Below, piece by piece: positions 1 to 6,599 of a stretch of DNA of 6,606 nucleotides. The notes under the pieces are model-generated. The model searched no databases. It worked only from the letters and a program-made list of their open reading frames with translations, and was not told the DNA's origin. Source of the stretch: an uncultured Bacteroidota bacterium. GTDB taxonomy: Bacteria; Bacteroidota; Bacteroidia; Chitinophagales; Chitinophagaceae. Numbering within the stretch: the first letter of the stretch is position 1; the number at the start of each line of letters is the position of its first letter. The position numbers and the translations under genes were made by a program. The stretch lies in the NCBI GenBank assembly GCA_903825065.1, contig CAIJZG010000101.1, positions 1 to 6,606 on the forward strand, written 5' to 3'.

Positions 1-882
1 AAGCAAGCGCTATTAAAGAAAGACTTGTCTCAGCTATATTATACTATTATTTATATTGAGCAGAAACGAAAACTACTTTTTTATACAGATAGTTTATATC
101 AGGCATTTTATAAAAGAGCTGAACAACGACTGGTAAAAGGTGAGACAAACTTACTAGAAAAATCAAGTGCGGAAACTCAATTGGGTCAAATAAATATTCA
201 AATTCAACAGTTAGAACAGGATAGATCTGTATTACAGTTACAGTTTCAACTTTTATTAAATACTACAGTTCTTTATAGTCCTTCCGAACAGCAATTTAAA
301 ATGGATCCGATAAATTTTAATGATACAAGTTTGTTGAGAGAACATCCTATTTTAAAAATGATTTTGCATCAGCAACAAATAGCAGATGCAATAATTGAAG
401 TGGAAAAAAGTTTGTTGATGCCAGGATTTACAATCGGGTACAACAATACAAGTATCAAAGGAATGGGTGCAGATAATAAATTGTATAGTAGCGATACTAG
501 ATTTAGTGCTGTTCAGGTTGGAGTGGGTATCCCCCTTTTCGCAAAGGCCCAAAAATCGAAAATTGCTGGTGCAAAGTTAAATAAGCAGGTTGCAGAAAAT
601 AACTATAAAATTGGTTTACAAAATATGTATTCTAATTATCAATCGGCCTTATTACAATATAGCAAATATTTACATACTGTTCAATACTTTGAAAGTACTG
701 CATTGAAAAATGCAGATACCATTAGTAATACTGCCAATCTGCAATTAGCAAATGGTGGTATTAATTATCTGGAATGGGTACAATTAATTAATCAGTCTAC
801 TGTTGTAAAAAACGATTACATAGAATCAGTGAAAAGCTTAAACGAGTCTACTATCCAATTACATTACTTAATTAATCAATAA
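1..882 (+). CDS. TolC-family outer membrane efflux protein, 3' part only
   Basis: The reading frame is open from the first base, so the 5' end lies outside the window; the TTG at 25 is only an internal codon. About 293 residues are visible. They show the outer-membrane-factor pattern: long amphipathic helices, a G-E-T-N-L-L-E-K segment at visible residues 47-54 with a following A-E-x-Q-L, a central beta segment G-V-G-I-P-L-F, and a second copy of the helical pattern near the end (L-A-N-G-G-I-N-Y-L-E-W). In this family these helices form the periplasmic tunnel and the strands the outer-membrane barrel of a tripartite exporter. It lies 2 nt ahead of the adaptor gene, so the two are surely co-transcribed. 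In many Bacteroidota a TolC domain is fused to the C-terminus of a CzcA/CusA-type RND pump; this piece could be the tail of such a fusion or a separate TolC. Substrate (metal or drug) cannot be read from it. Confidence 0.88.
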   Translation, partial: KQALLKKDLSQLYYTIIYIEQKRKLLFYTDSLYQAFYKRAEQRLVKGETNLLEKSSAETQLGQINIQIQQLEQDRSVLQLQFQLLLNTTVLYSPSEQQFKMDPINFNDTSLLREHPILKMILHQQQIADAIIEVEKSLLMPGFTIGYNNTSIKGMGADNKLYSSDTRFSAVQVGVGIPLFAKAQKSKIAGAKLNKQVAENNYKIGLQNMYSNYQSALLQYSKYLHTVQYFESTALKNADTISNTANLQLANGGINYLEWVQLINQSTVVKNDYIESVKSLNESTIQLHYLINQ

Positions 883-884
883 AT

Positions 885-2033
885 ATGAAATTCTCAAAAA
901 ATAGTAAGAAACAAATATACTTTATTGTCATTCCGCTTTTTTTTCTAATTTCTTGTGGAAGTAAGAAACAAGAAGCAGTTAATGTGGAAACTCCTATTAT
1001 AAATCTTGTTAAACTATCTGATGTCCAAATAAAAAATGCTGGAATCATAATAGCTAAAATGGAACAAAAAGAAATCTCATCCATTTTAAAAGTCAATGGC
1101 ATAATTGATGTGCCTCCTCAAAATATGATATCTGTAAGTGTACCAATGGGAGGTTATTTAAAGTCAACTAATCTTTTGCCTGGGCAACATATAAAAAAAG
1201 GCGACCCTATTGCATTTATTGAAGGGGAACAATATATTCAGTTGCAACAAGACTATTTAACAGCGAAAGAAAAACTTATTTATTTAGAATTAGAATTTAA
1301 CCGTCAGAAAGAGTTGAATAAAACTCAGGCAAGCAGTGATAAAATAATGCAACAAACTCAATCAGATTTTAAATCTCAAGAAGTATTGATTAGTGCATTA
1401 AAGGAAAAGTTACAGTTGGTTGGCATCGACATAATAAAACTTAATGTAACTAATATAACAAGAGGCATTCATCTCTATTCCCCTATCGATGGATTTGTGT
1501 CGAAAGTAAATGTGAATATTGGTAAATATGTTTCGCCTACTGAGGTCCTATTTGAATTAATTAATCCCTCTGATATTCATTTGAATTTGAAAGTGTATGA
1601 GAAGGATATTAGCAAACTGTATATTGGACAGAAACTAAATGCATTTACAAATACACAGCCAACAAAAAAACACCCTTGTGAAATTTTATTGATTGGTCAC
1701 GATATTTCAGCCGATAGAAATACCGATGTGCATTGTCATTTTGAAACTTATGAACACGATTTAATTCCAGGCACTTATATGAATGCTGAAATTTCCATTA
1801 AAAATGCGAAGGCCTTCGTCTTGCCAGAGGAAGCCATTGTTCTTTTTGAAAACAAACAGTATGCTTTTATTAAAATAGATGCCAATCAGTTTAAAATGAT
1901 GGAAGTGCAAGTAGGCAATACGGAGAATGGGTTTACAGAAGTTCTGCAAACCAACAAACTTGTGTCTGCTGAGTTTGTAGTAAAGGGGGCTTATTCTTTG
2001 TTAATGAGTTTGAAAAACAAAGTAGAAGAATAA
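885..2033 (+). CDS. Efflux RND transporter periplasmic adaptor subunit (HlyD/CusB-like lipoprotein)
   Basis: This 382-residue protein is the membrane-fusion component that links an inner-membrane RND pump to the TolC-type channel encoded just upstream. A basic N-terminus, a hydrophobic stretch (residues 11-22) and the lipobox L-I-S-C with Cys24 indicate a lipoprotein. Family layout is visible in order: first half of the barrel-sandwich (about 80-115, with L-P-G-Q-H-I-K-K-G-D), a Gln/Lys/Glu-rich alpha hairpin (about 116-180), the second half (Y-S-P-I-D-G-F-V-S-K-V, 198-208, then G-K-Y-V), a beta-barrel domain (about 230-305, ending I-P-G-T-Y-M-N-A-E-I), and a membrane-proximal domain ending V-V-K-G-A-Y-S-L-L. 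Length is normal for the family. The ATG at 885 follows the upstream stop by 2 nt and gives the full signal peptide. An H-C-H cluster at 283-285 is present, but metal specificity is inference only. CusB/CzcB-like is the best guess from the TolC partner. Confidence 0.92.
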   Translation: MKFSKNSKKQIYFIVIPLFFLISCGSKKQEAVNVETPIINLVKLSDVQIKNAGIIIAKMEQKEISSILKVNGIIDVPPQNMISVSVPMGGYLKSTNLLPGQHIKKGDPIAFIEGEQYIQLQQDYLTAKEKLIYLELEFNRQKELNKTQASSDKIMQQTQSDFKSQEVLISALKEKLQLVGIDIIKLNVTNITRGIHLYSPIDGFVSKVNVNIGKYVSPTEVLFELINPSDIHLNLKVYEKDISKLYIGQKLNAFTNTQPTKKHPCEILLIGHDISADRNTDVHCHFETYEHDLIPGTYMNAEISIKNAKAFVLPEEAIVLFENKQYAFIKIDANQFKMMEVQVGNTENGFTEVLQTNKLVSAEFVVKGAYSLLMSLKNKVEE

Positions 2034-2038
2034 GTCAA

Positions 2039-2121
2039 AAGTCAAAATTAAAAAGTCAAAACAAATTCCTTTGATTTTCAGAATTAACTGAGGATTATTT
2101 TTGACTTTTTAATTTTGACTT
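2039..2121. terminator. Perfect 23-bp inverted repeat between convergent genes (probable bidirectional terminator or dispersed palindrome)
   Basis: The arms 2039-2061 and 2099-2121 are exact reverse complements, separated by a 37-nt loop. The left arm is made of GTCAAAA heptads (2041-2047, 2055-2061, plus another copy at 2034-2040 just outside), and the right arm carries the complement TTTTGAC at 2099-2105 and 2113-2119. It begins just after the adaptor stop codon, and its last bases overlap the stop codon of the convergent TM2 gene. A long AT-rich stem in this position could end transcription from both sides. Stem, loop size and heptad composition also fit a repeated intergenic palindrome. 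The terminator role is inferred from position. Confidence 0.6.
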
Positions 2122-2476
2122 AATTAAAAGCATACACCATCGCCATACTCTCTCTTGCCATTTGTTGGTTATAATCGAAAGTAAGTTGCTTATGATTGAT
2201 GATGTCTATAATAGTACCAATCCAGCAGAATCCAAAAGTTAATAAAAATAAGATCCCCATACCATTTTGACCTACCATAAATCTTTGAATACCTGAGATT
2301 CCAAAAAAACCTAGAATGCAACCAAGAAGTACCTGATCTGTTTTTCTTCTTTTACCATTATAGACGGCAACAAAATTTTGCATTTTATCAGCGGGTAATT
2401 CGCGGGTGAGACTTTGTATAAAAAGTAATTCTTCTCCTTCTAAAGCAGGAATTAGATTAAACGCGTTTTGATTCAT
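2120..2476 (-). CDS. TM2 domain-containing membrane protein
   Basis: This 118-residue protein has a polar N-terminal part (about 1-46) and then the TM2 domain: a first membrane helix at about 49-62, the short G-I-Q-R-F-M-V-G turn (62-69; the family usually has a G-x-x-R-F-Y-x-G core), a second helix from about 72 with L-L-T-F-G, and the terminal D-I-I (91-93) typical of the domain. TM2 proteins are small inner-membrane proteins whose function in bacteria is mostly unknown. The first 46 residues are not a signal peptide; they look soluble and cytoplasmic. The start ATG overlaps the stop codon of the DUF2752 gene by 4 bp (ATGA), which implies translational coupling and fixes the start. It is the last gene of the minus-strand cluster and ends in the inverted repeat. 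Confidence 0.88.
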   Translation of the reverse strand: MNQNAFNLIPALEGEELLFIQSLTRELPADKMQNFVAVYNGKRRKTDQVLLGCILGFFGISGIQRFMVGQNGMGILFLLTFGFCWIGTIIDIINHKQLTFDYNQQMARESMAMVYAFN

Positions 2477-2772
2477 GTTAGTTTGATTTGTATGATTAAT
2501 TGTCGAATTCTATTTAATAAAATAATGACCGCTAATATTCCTAAAGGATGGTATTTTAAAGACAGCATCCATTCGGCTCTCATAGCATAATGTATTGAAT
2601 GACCAATCCCACAACCTGGGCACTTGCCAAACCCCAATGCACTAAAAATGCAAAGCGATGTCTCTGATTTGTTTTCAGGTAGGAAAAACAAAACAATCAA
2701 CGCCCCTACCCAACAAAGCAACTCAAAATGCTGAAAGAGCCATAGTCTTATTTTATGAATGGTTGTAATCAT
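2473..2772 (-). CDS. DUF2752 domain-containing membrane protein
   Basis: A 99-residue protein with a hydrophobic N-terminal helix (about 17-31), the diagnostic C-P-G-C-G motif (Cys51 and Cys54), a short polar stretch, and a second membrane helix near the C-terminus (about 76-87) preceded by H-P-L-G. The C-P-G-C-G-[IL] core followed by a helix is the signature of DUF2752, a family without an assigned biochemical role. The paired cysteines could bind a metal or form a disulfide, but nothing here proves this. It sits 6 nt after the MarC gene and overlaps the TM2 gene by 4 bp. DUF2752 and TM2 genes are, to my knowledge, often neighbours in Bacteroidota. The upstream bases contain no evident Shine-Dalgarno sequence, as is usual in that phylum. 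Confidence 0.87.
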   Translation of the reverse strand: MITTIHKIRLWLFQHFELLCWVGALIVLFFLPENKSETSLCIFSALGFGKCPGCGIGHSIHYAMRAEWMLSLKYHPLGILAVIILLNRIRQLIIQIKLT

Positions 2773-2778
2773 GGATGG

Positions 2779-3357
2779 TTATTTTCCAAAAGCACCAATA
2801 TTGGTACTAAAAATTTTAACCGCAATAGCAAGTAAAATCACACCAAAAAATTTTCTAACTGCCAATAAACCGGCTTCACCTAAGGCGTGTTCGATTATTT
2901 TTAGAGACTTCAAAACGATATAAACTACTATCAAGTTAATAATAATACCTGCTAAAATATAAGTTTCTTCATAGTTAGCTTTTAAAGACATAATAGTGGT
3001 AAGGGTTCCACTTCCTGCGATGATGGGAAATGCAATAGGAACTACACTACTGGATTTTGCATCTTTATCACCTTTAAATATTTCATGCCCTAGCACCATT
3101 TCTAATCCAAGTAAAAAGATCACAATCGATCCGCCCACAGCAAATGAACGGATATCAAGACCCAGAATTTTCAAAAAAGGTTTCCCTGCAAAAAGAAAAA
3201 GAATCATCAAGCCACCAGAAACAAATGTTGCCTGAAATGATCGAATGGCACCCATCTTATCTTTTAATGAGATTAAAAGTGGGATAGAACCTACAATATC
3301 GATCACAGCAAACAGTGTAAAAGTGACTGTTAGAAGTTGGTCGAGATGAAATTCCAT
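2779..3357 (-). CDS. MarC family integral membrane protein
   Basis: This 192-residue protein has about six hydrophobic segments and the conserved blocks of the MarC (UPF0056) family. These are an N-terminal F-T-L-F-A-V-I-D-I-V-G-S-I-P-L segment (13-27), P-I-A-F-P-I-I-A-G-S-G-T-L-T (107-120, matching the family's P-L-A-x-P-x-x-x-G-P-G block, here with Ser instead of the second Pro), and a terminal F-G-V-I-L-L-A-I-A-V-K (171-181). Length is close to the family norm of about 200. MarC proteins are inner-membrane proteins; an early link to multiple antibiotic resistance in E. coli was not upheld, and their transport role is unresolved. It is the first gene of the minus-strand cluster, so its promoter should lie within 3358-3480, shared back to back with the permease. 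The ATG at 3357 gives the complete first helix. Confidence 0.93.
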   Translation of the reverse strand: MEFHLDQLLTVTFTLFAVIDIVGSIPLLISLKDKMGAIRSFQATFVSGGLMILFLFAGKPFLKILGLDIRSFAVGGSIVIFLLGLEMVLGHEIFKGDKDAKSSSVVPIAFPIIAGSGTLTTIMSLKANYEETYILAGIIINLIVVYIVLKSLKIIEHALGEAGLLAVRKFFGVILLAIAVKIFSTNIGAFGK

Positions 3358-3441
3358 AAACTTTATTTTAGTAAATATACAAGAAGTAAATAATCTTCAT
3401 GAATGGAGAAAACAGGTATTTAATACATCTGTCTGATCATT

Positions 3442-3459
3442 TGTAGGAAGTTTCCTACA
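3442..3459. promoter_or_regulatory. Perfect 18-bp dyad, candidate operator upstream of the permease gene
   Basis: The sequence TGTAGGAAGTTTCCTACA has two exact 8-bp arms around a 2-bp centre. It ends 21 bp before the permease ATG, within the 123-bp divergent spacer. A TTTG immediately overlapping its left edge (3440-3443) could be part of a Bacteroidota-type -7 element (TAnnTTTG), though the preceding TA is not matched. If so, the dyad would cover the transcription start and suit a repressor, but this is inference. The arms are too short, and no T-run follows, for a convincing terminator. The cognate regulator is not in the window. Confidence 0.5.
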
Positions 3460-3480
3460 TTTATCGTTCACGCTAATATT

Positions 3481-4833
3481 ATGCAGGGAAAACAAAAATT
3501 GAATCTATTTAGCTTTACCATGATCGTAGTTGGCTTGGTAATTGGTATGGGAATTTTTAGATCAGCAGCAACTAGCGCAAAAGATGCCATTAATCCATCG
3601 GTTTATTTCACTGCTTGGCTATTGGGAGGATTTTTTGCATTCTGTGGTGCCTTAACTTATGCAGAGATAGGAAGCCGCTATCCAGTTACAGGAGGGTATT
3701 ATAAAATCTTCAGTTATGCTTATCATCCCAGTATCGCATTTGCCATTAACTGTATTATACTTATCAGTAATGCGGCAAGTTTAAGTGGTGTTGCTTTAAT
3801 TGGCAGTGGATATATCACTAAATTATTTCCTCAATATAATTGGACAGATATTGACAAGGCCTTAATTAGTTGTATAGCAATATTTATATTTTATGTGATT
3901 AATTTAATGGGTCTCAAAATGAGTTCTAAGGCACAGAACTTCCTGATGCTGATTAAAATCAGTATGATCTTGGTATTGATTGTTGCCCTCTTTTTTCCAA
4001 TACATGAATTGCCCGCACAAGCAGTAGTCATGGTAACTTCACCAGAAGTACATATGAGTTGGATCCAGAGTTTAGGCATTAGTTTAATTGCTGTGTCTTT
4101 TACTTATGGAGGGTATCAGCAAACCATTAACTTCGGTAATGAAGTAGCAAACCCTGCTAAAAATATACCAAGAGGTATTTTTATTGGAATTGCAATTATA
4201 ATTGGATTATACCTTTTAGTAAATCTTAGTTACTTCCATATCATTGGTTTTGAAAACATGAAAGGTGAGCGAGAAATAGCTTATTCATTGATGAACAAAG
4301 TGTTTGGAAAAACTGGAGCAGATATTTTTTCTTTCTTTTTATTCTTTGGGGTACTTGCTTATGTGAATGCTCTTTTAATGAGCAACCCAAGAGTGATGTA
4401 TGCCATGAGTACCGAAGGAGCATTGCCCAAAGTTTTTGGAAAGCAATCAGAAAAAAATGATGTATTAGTTTTCTCATTAACCATTTTTGCAGCAATGTGC
4501 GTGGTGATATTATTCTTCGCCCAAACTTTCGAAAAAATATTAAACTTCACCATATTTCTGGATTGCTTTGGAATGGTAGCCTCAAGTGCTACTATTTTTG
4601 TTTTACGTAAACGGACAAAACATTTAGATGGCACAGGTATTTATAAAATGAAGTTGTATCCTATTCTGCCACTTATTTTTATGGCAGCTTATGCCTTCGT
4701 TGGTATAAGTATTACTATTCAAACTCCAAGTATTGCATTGATAGGATTATCTGTTTTAGCAGTATTTATGGCAATATATTTTATTAGTCAGCGGTTTAAG
4801 AAAAACATAATTACTCAATTACCTAAAGAATAA
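3481..4833 (+). CDS. APC-family amino acid permease
   Basis: A 450-residue polytopic inner-membrane transporter with about 12 hydrophobic segments, the usual size for the APC superfamily. Substrate-site landmarks are visible: the G-L-V-I-G-M-G-I-F motif in the first helix (residues 18-26; the family's unwound G-x-G-I-F), A-E-I-G-S-R-Y-P-V-T-G-G-Y-Y in the helix 2-3 region, and G-N-E-V-A-N-P-A-K-N-I-P-R-G (219-232), the counterpart of the helix 6-7 loop E-V-x-N-P-x-R-N-I-P. It resembles the LAT/YfnA-like branch importing or exchanging neutral amino acids, but the exact substrate cannot be read. The ATG directly before the cytoplasmic N-terminus is preceded by the dyad at 3442-3459. The gene is followed after 6 nt by a PLP enzyme of Cys/Met metabolism, which suggests a sulfur-containing or related amino acid as substrate. 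Confidence 0.92.
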   Translation: MQGKQKLNLFSFTMIVVGLVIGMGIFRSAATSAKDAINPSVYFTAWLLGGFFAFCGALTYAEIGSRYPVTGGYYKIFSYAYHPSIAFAINCIILISNAASLSGVALIGSGYITKLFPQYNWTDIDKALISCIAIFIFYVINLMGLKMSSKAQNFLMLIKISMILVLIVALFFPIHELPAQAVVMVTSPEVHMSWIQSLGISLIAVSFTYGGYQQTINFGNEVANPAKNIPRGIFIGIAIIIGLYLLVNLSYFHIIGFENMKGEREIAYSLMNKVFGKTGADIFSFFLFFGVLAYVNALLMSNPRVMYAMSTEGALPKVFGKQSEKNDVLVFSLTIFAAMCVVILFFAQTFEKILNFTIFLDCFGMVASSATIFVLRKRTKHLDGTGIYKMKLYPILPLIFMAAYAFVGISITIQTPSIALIGLSVLAVFMAIYFISQRFKKNIITQLPKE

Positions 4834-4839
4834 TATAGA

Positions 4840-5904
4840 ATGGAACTGTCTTATATCATAAATGAGTTAGCAGAATCGCGTGAAGATTATTTTAGAGCAA
4901 TTGCGCCTCCATTAATCCAGACCAGTAATTTTGCGTTTAAAACTGTTGACGATTTAAGGAAGTCTTTCGAAGATGAATATAGTACTTGGTTGTATAGCCG
5001 CGGCTTAAATCCAACTGTTGAAATTCTTCGTAAAAAGTTAGCTGCATTAGATGGAGCGGAGGATTGTTTGGTATTTAATAGTGGTGCTGCTGCAATTTTT
5101 GCATCAGTTTTGGCTAACGTTAAGTCTGGTGATCATATCCTCAGTGTCAAAAATCCTTATACCTGGGCTAAAAAAATGTTTGAGGAAATTCTTCCTAGAT
5201 TTCAGGTAACACATTCATATATAGATGGAACTGCAATAGAAAATTTTGAAAATGCTATTCAGCCCAATACTTCGGTGATTTATTTAGAGACTCCCAATAG
5301 TTGGACTTACGACTTGCAGGATTTAGCGGCTGTGGCAAGCTTAGCAAGGAAACATGGAATAATCACCATCGTGGATAATAGTTATTGTACACCGCTATAT
5401 CAGAAGCCAATTGAATTGGGTATTGATTTGGTGTTGCAATCTGCTACAAAATATATCAGTGGCCATAGTGATACAGTGGCCGGTGTGTTATCTGGGGAGA
5501 AGAAAATGATAGAGCGGATTTTCAATAGCGAATACATGAATATCGGTTCTGGCATTCAACCATTTAATGCCTGGTTACTGATTAGAGGATTAAGAACCCT
5601 GGAAGCTAGGTTGGAAAGAATTGACCGCACTACCCAAGCATTAATACCATTATTGAAGGCACATCCAAGAATTGAAAAAGTTATTTATCCCCTTGATCCA
5701 GAATTTCCCCAATATGAATTGGCCAAAAAGCAAATGAAAGGCGCTTGTGGTTTATTAACCATAATTATTAAAACCAATGAATGTGCTACAATAGAAAAAT
5801 TCTGTAATTCTCTCAAACATATATTAATAGAACAGATGGCGGGGACGGAACCGCTGGAAGAAGAGAAAAACCAGAATGGAATACAAAGAGAAGTAACACG
5901 CTAA
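4840..5904 (+). CDS. PLP-dependent Cys/Met metabolism (trans-sulfuration) enzyme, 3' end lost
   Basis: The N-terminal ~327 residues belong to the Cys/Met-metabolism PLP enzyme family (cystathionine gamma-synthase/lyase, methionine gamma-lyase). Visible are Y-S-R-G-L-N-P-T (52-59, phosphate-binding Tyr/Arg of the neighbouring subunit), S-G-A-A-A-I (81-86), Asp179 in V-D-N (contacts the pyridine nitrogen), and Lys204 in S-A-T-K-Y-x-S-G-H-S-D, the Schiff-base lysine. The usual Y-G-x-T is replaced by N-P-Y-T-W-A, a variant branch, so substrate and reaction are open. After S-L-K-H-I-L (residue ~329, near base 5826) family resemblance stops. The remaining ~26 residues are charged and read through a homing-endonuclease gene in another frame. 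The expected tail, including the late arginine that binds the substrate carboxylate, is missing, so the product as shown is probably inactive. The start is 6 nt after the permease stop, indicating one operon. Confidence 0.85.
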   Translation: MELSYIINELAESREDYFRAIAPPLIQTSNFAFKTVDDLRKSFEDEYSTWLYSRGLNPTVEILRKKLAALDGAEDCLVFNSGAAAIFASVLANVKSGDHILSVKNPYTWAKKMFEEILPRFQVTHSYIDGTAIENFENAIQPNTSVIYLETPNSWTYDLQDLAAVASLARKHGIITIVDNSYCTPLYQKPIELGIDLVLQSATKYISGHSDTVAGVLSGEKKMIERIFNSEYMNIGSGIQPFNAWLLIRGLRTLEARLERIDRTTQALIPLLKAHPRIEKVIYPLDPEFPQYELAKKQMKGACGLLTIIIKTNECATIEKFCNSLKHILIEQMAGTEPLEEEKNQNGIQREVTR

Positions 5905-6227
5905 AGGGAAACGTTCCTTGGAATAAAGGCATACCTGCTACCCAAGATCGAAAAGAAAAATTATCCAAGTCTCGGACAGGTAGGAAACTATCACCCCTAT
6001 CTGAAGAAAGTAAAAATAAAATGCGGCTAGCAAAGGTAGGATATGTTCCCTGGAATGCTGGCAAAATACAAAAAATTCAAGATTTAGAAAAAGATCTAAT
6101 AATAGAATTTACAAAAGACAATGCCGAAGAAATATTAACTCCGCTTGGCATCAATGTAAAAGGATTGTTCTGGGCAAGAAGTTATAATAAGACTGGAGTT
6201 TATAAAGGTCGATATAAACTCCAATAA
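5823..6227 (+). pseudogene. 5'-truncated GIY-YIG/NUMOD3-type homing endonuclease
   Basis: In the third frame, open from 5808 (stop at 5805) to the TAA at 6225, translation from 5823 gives I-N-R-T-D-G-G-D-G-T-A-G, which matches the end of the catalytic domain in many phage GIY-YIG endonucleases (N-x-T-D/E-G-G-x-G). It is followed by NUMOD3-like DNA-binding repeats: two V-P-W-N-x-G units (bases about 5913-5930 and 6045-6062, similar also at DNA level) around a basic S-K-S-R-T-G-R-K-L-S segment. The last ~50 residues, ending G-V-Y-K-G-R-Y-K-L, resemble the NUMOD1/IENR1 helix-turn-helix module. The catalytic N-terminal domain of roughly 90 residues is absent because the sequence upstream is the PLP gene. 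An internal ATG at 6021 would give only a 68-residue C-terminal piece. The remnant can bind DNA at most. Family assignment is from remembered motifs, so the HNH alternative is not fully excluded. Confidence 0.68.
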
Positions 6228-6230
6228 ATC

Positions 6231-6599
6231 TTATTTCTTCAAAAAAGGTTTTAGATTAGGTGGCACCCATCCCATAGGCTTTAAGACTTTACCATCCTCA
6301 CGCTTACGAACTTTACCGGTTTCTTTATCTACTTTAGCAAAGTTCGTGCTCATAACTTCTTTCCAACCGCCTTCTGGATCGGCACCCATTGAGTGCATTG
6401 CTCCAATACAAACAACAACGATATCTAACAATGCATCAAACTGTTCTTGTTCATCGTTAGCTTCGATTGCTACCTGAAGTTCTTTGAACTCTTCCTCTAC
6501 TAGTTTTAAGTACAAATAATACTGCATATCATTGAGCTTGCCAACTGTTTGATCGCAGGCCTTCATAAATTTAGCTTGATCTTTAAATGGATTTGTCAT
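6231..6599 (-). CDS. MazG-like / PRA-PH superfamily nucleotide pyrophosphohydrolase, phage-type
   Basis: A 122-residue protein with the all-alpha NTP-pyrophosphatase signature: E-E-x-x-E at 36-40 and E-x-x-D at 52-55, followed by D59 in D-A-L-L-D. These acidic residues bind Mg2+ and the nucleotide in this superfamily, which hydrolyses nucleoside triphosphates (or phosphoribosyl-ATP) to monophosphates and pyrophosphate. The C-terminal part, with M-S-T-N-F-A-K-V then K-R-E-D-G-K-V-L-K and W-V-P-P-N-L, is the tail I associate with phage-encoded members rather than histidine-pathway HisE. The ATG at 6599 is preceded by AGGA 3 nt upstream on the minus strand, a Shine-Dalgarno-like site that the chromosomal genes here lack. 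It converges on the endonuclease remnant with a 3-bp gap. A role in adjusting the nucleotide pool during phage growth is inference. Confidence 0.8.
   Translation of the reverse strand: MTNPFKDQAKFMKACDQTVGKLNDMQYYLYLKLVEEEFKELQVAIEANDEQEQFDALLDIVVVCIGAMHSMGADPEGGWKEVMSTNFAKVDKETGKVRKREDGKVLKPMGWVPPNLKPFLKK

Noticed and set aside
1660..1760. Heavy-metal binding site in the adaptor (H-C-H and nearby His)
   Set aside because: A few His/Cys residues in the beta-barrel domain are not enough to claim a metal site; specificity is left open.
2996..3235. Plus-strand open frame of 79 codons inside the MarC gene
   Set aside because: It is the complement of well-conserved MarC coding sequence; its translation is Lys/Pro/Ile-rich and unlike any family.
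4241..4634. Two minus-strand open frames inside the permease gene
   Set aside because: Both are shadows of conserved transporter sequence, with no recognisable domains.
5813..6064. Minus-strand open frame of 83 codons across the junction
   Set aside because: It is antisense to the endonuclease frame, has a low-complexity hydrophobic and Pro/Ser-rich translation with no family resemblance, and crosses the PLP/endonuclease breakpoint.
5821..6230. Group I or II intron interrupting the PLP gene, with the endonuclease as its passenger
   Set aside because: The endonuclease itself lacks its 5' part, no intron core elements were recognised upstream, and no 3' exon of the PLP gene appears before the next gene on the opposite strand.
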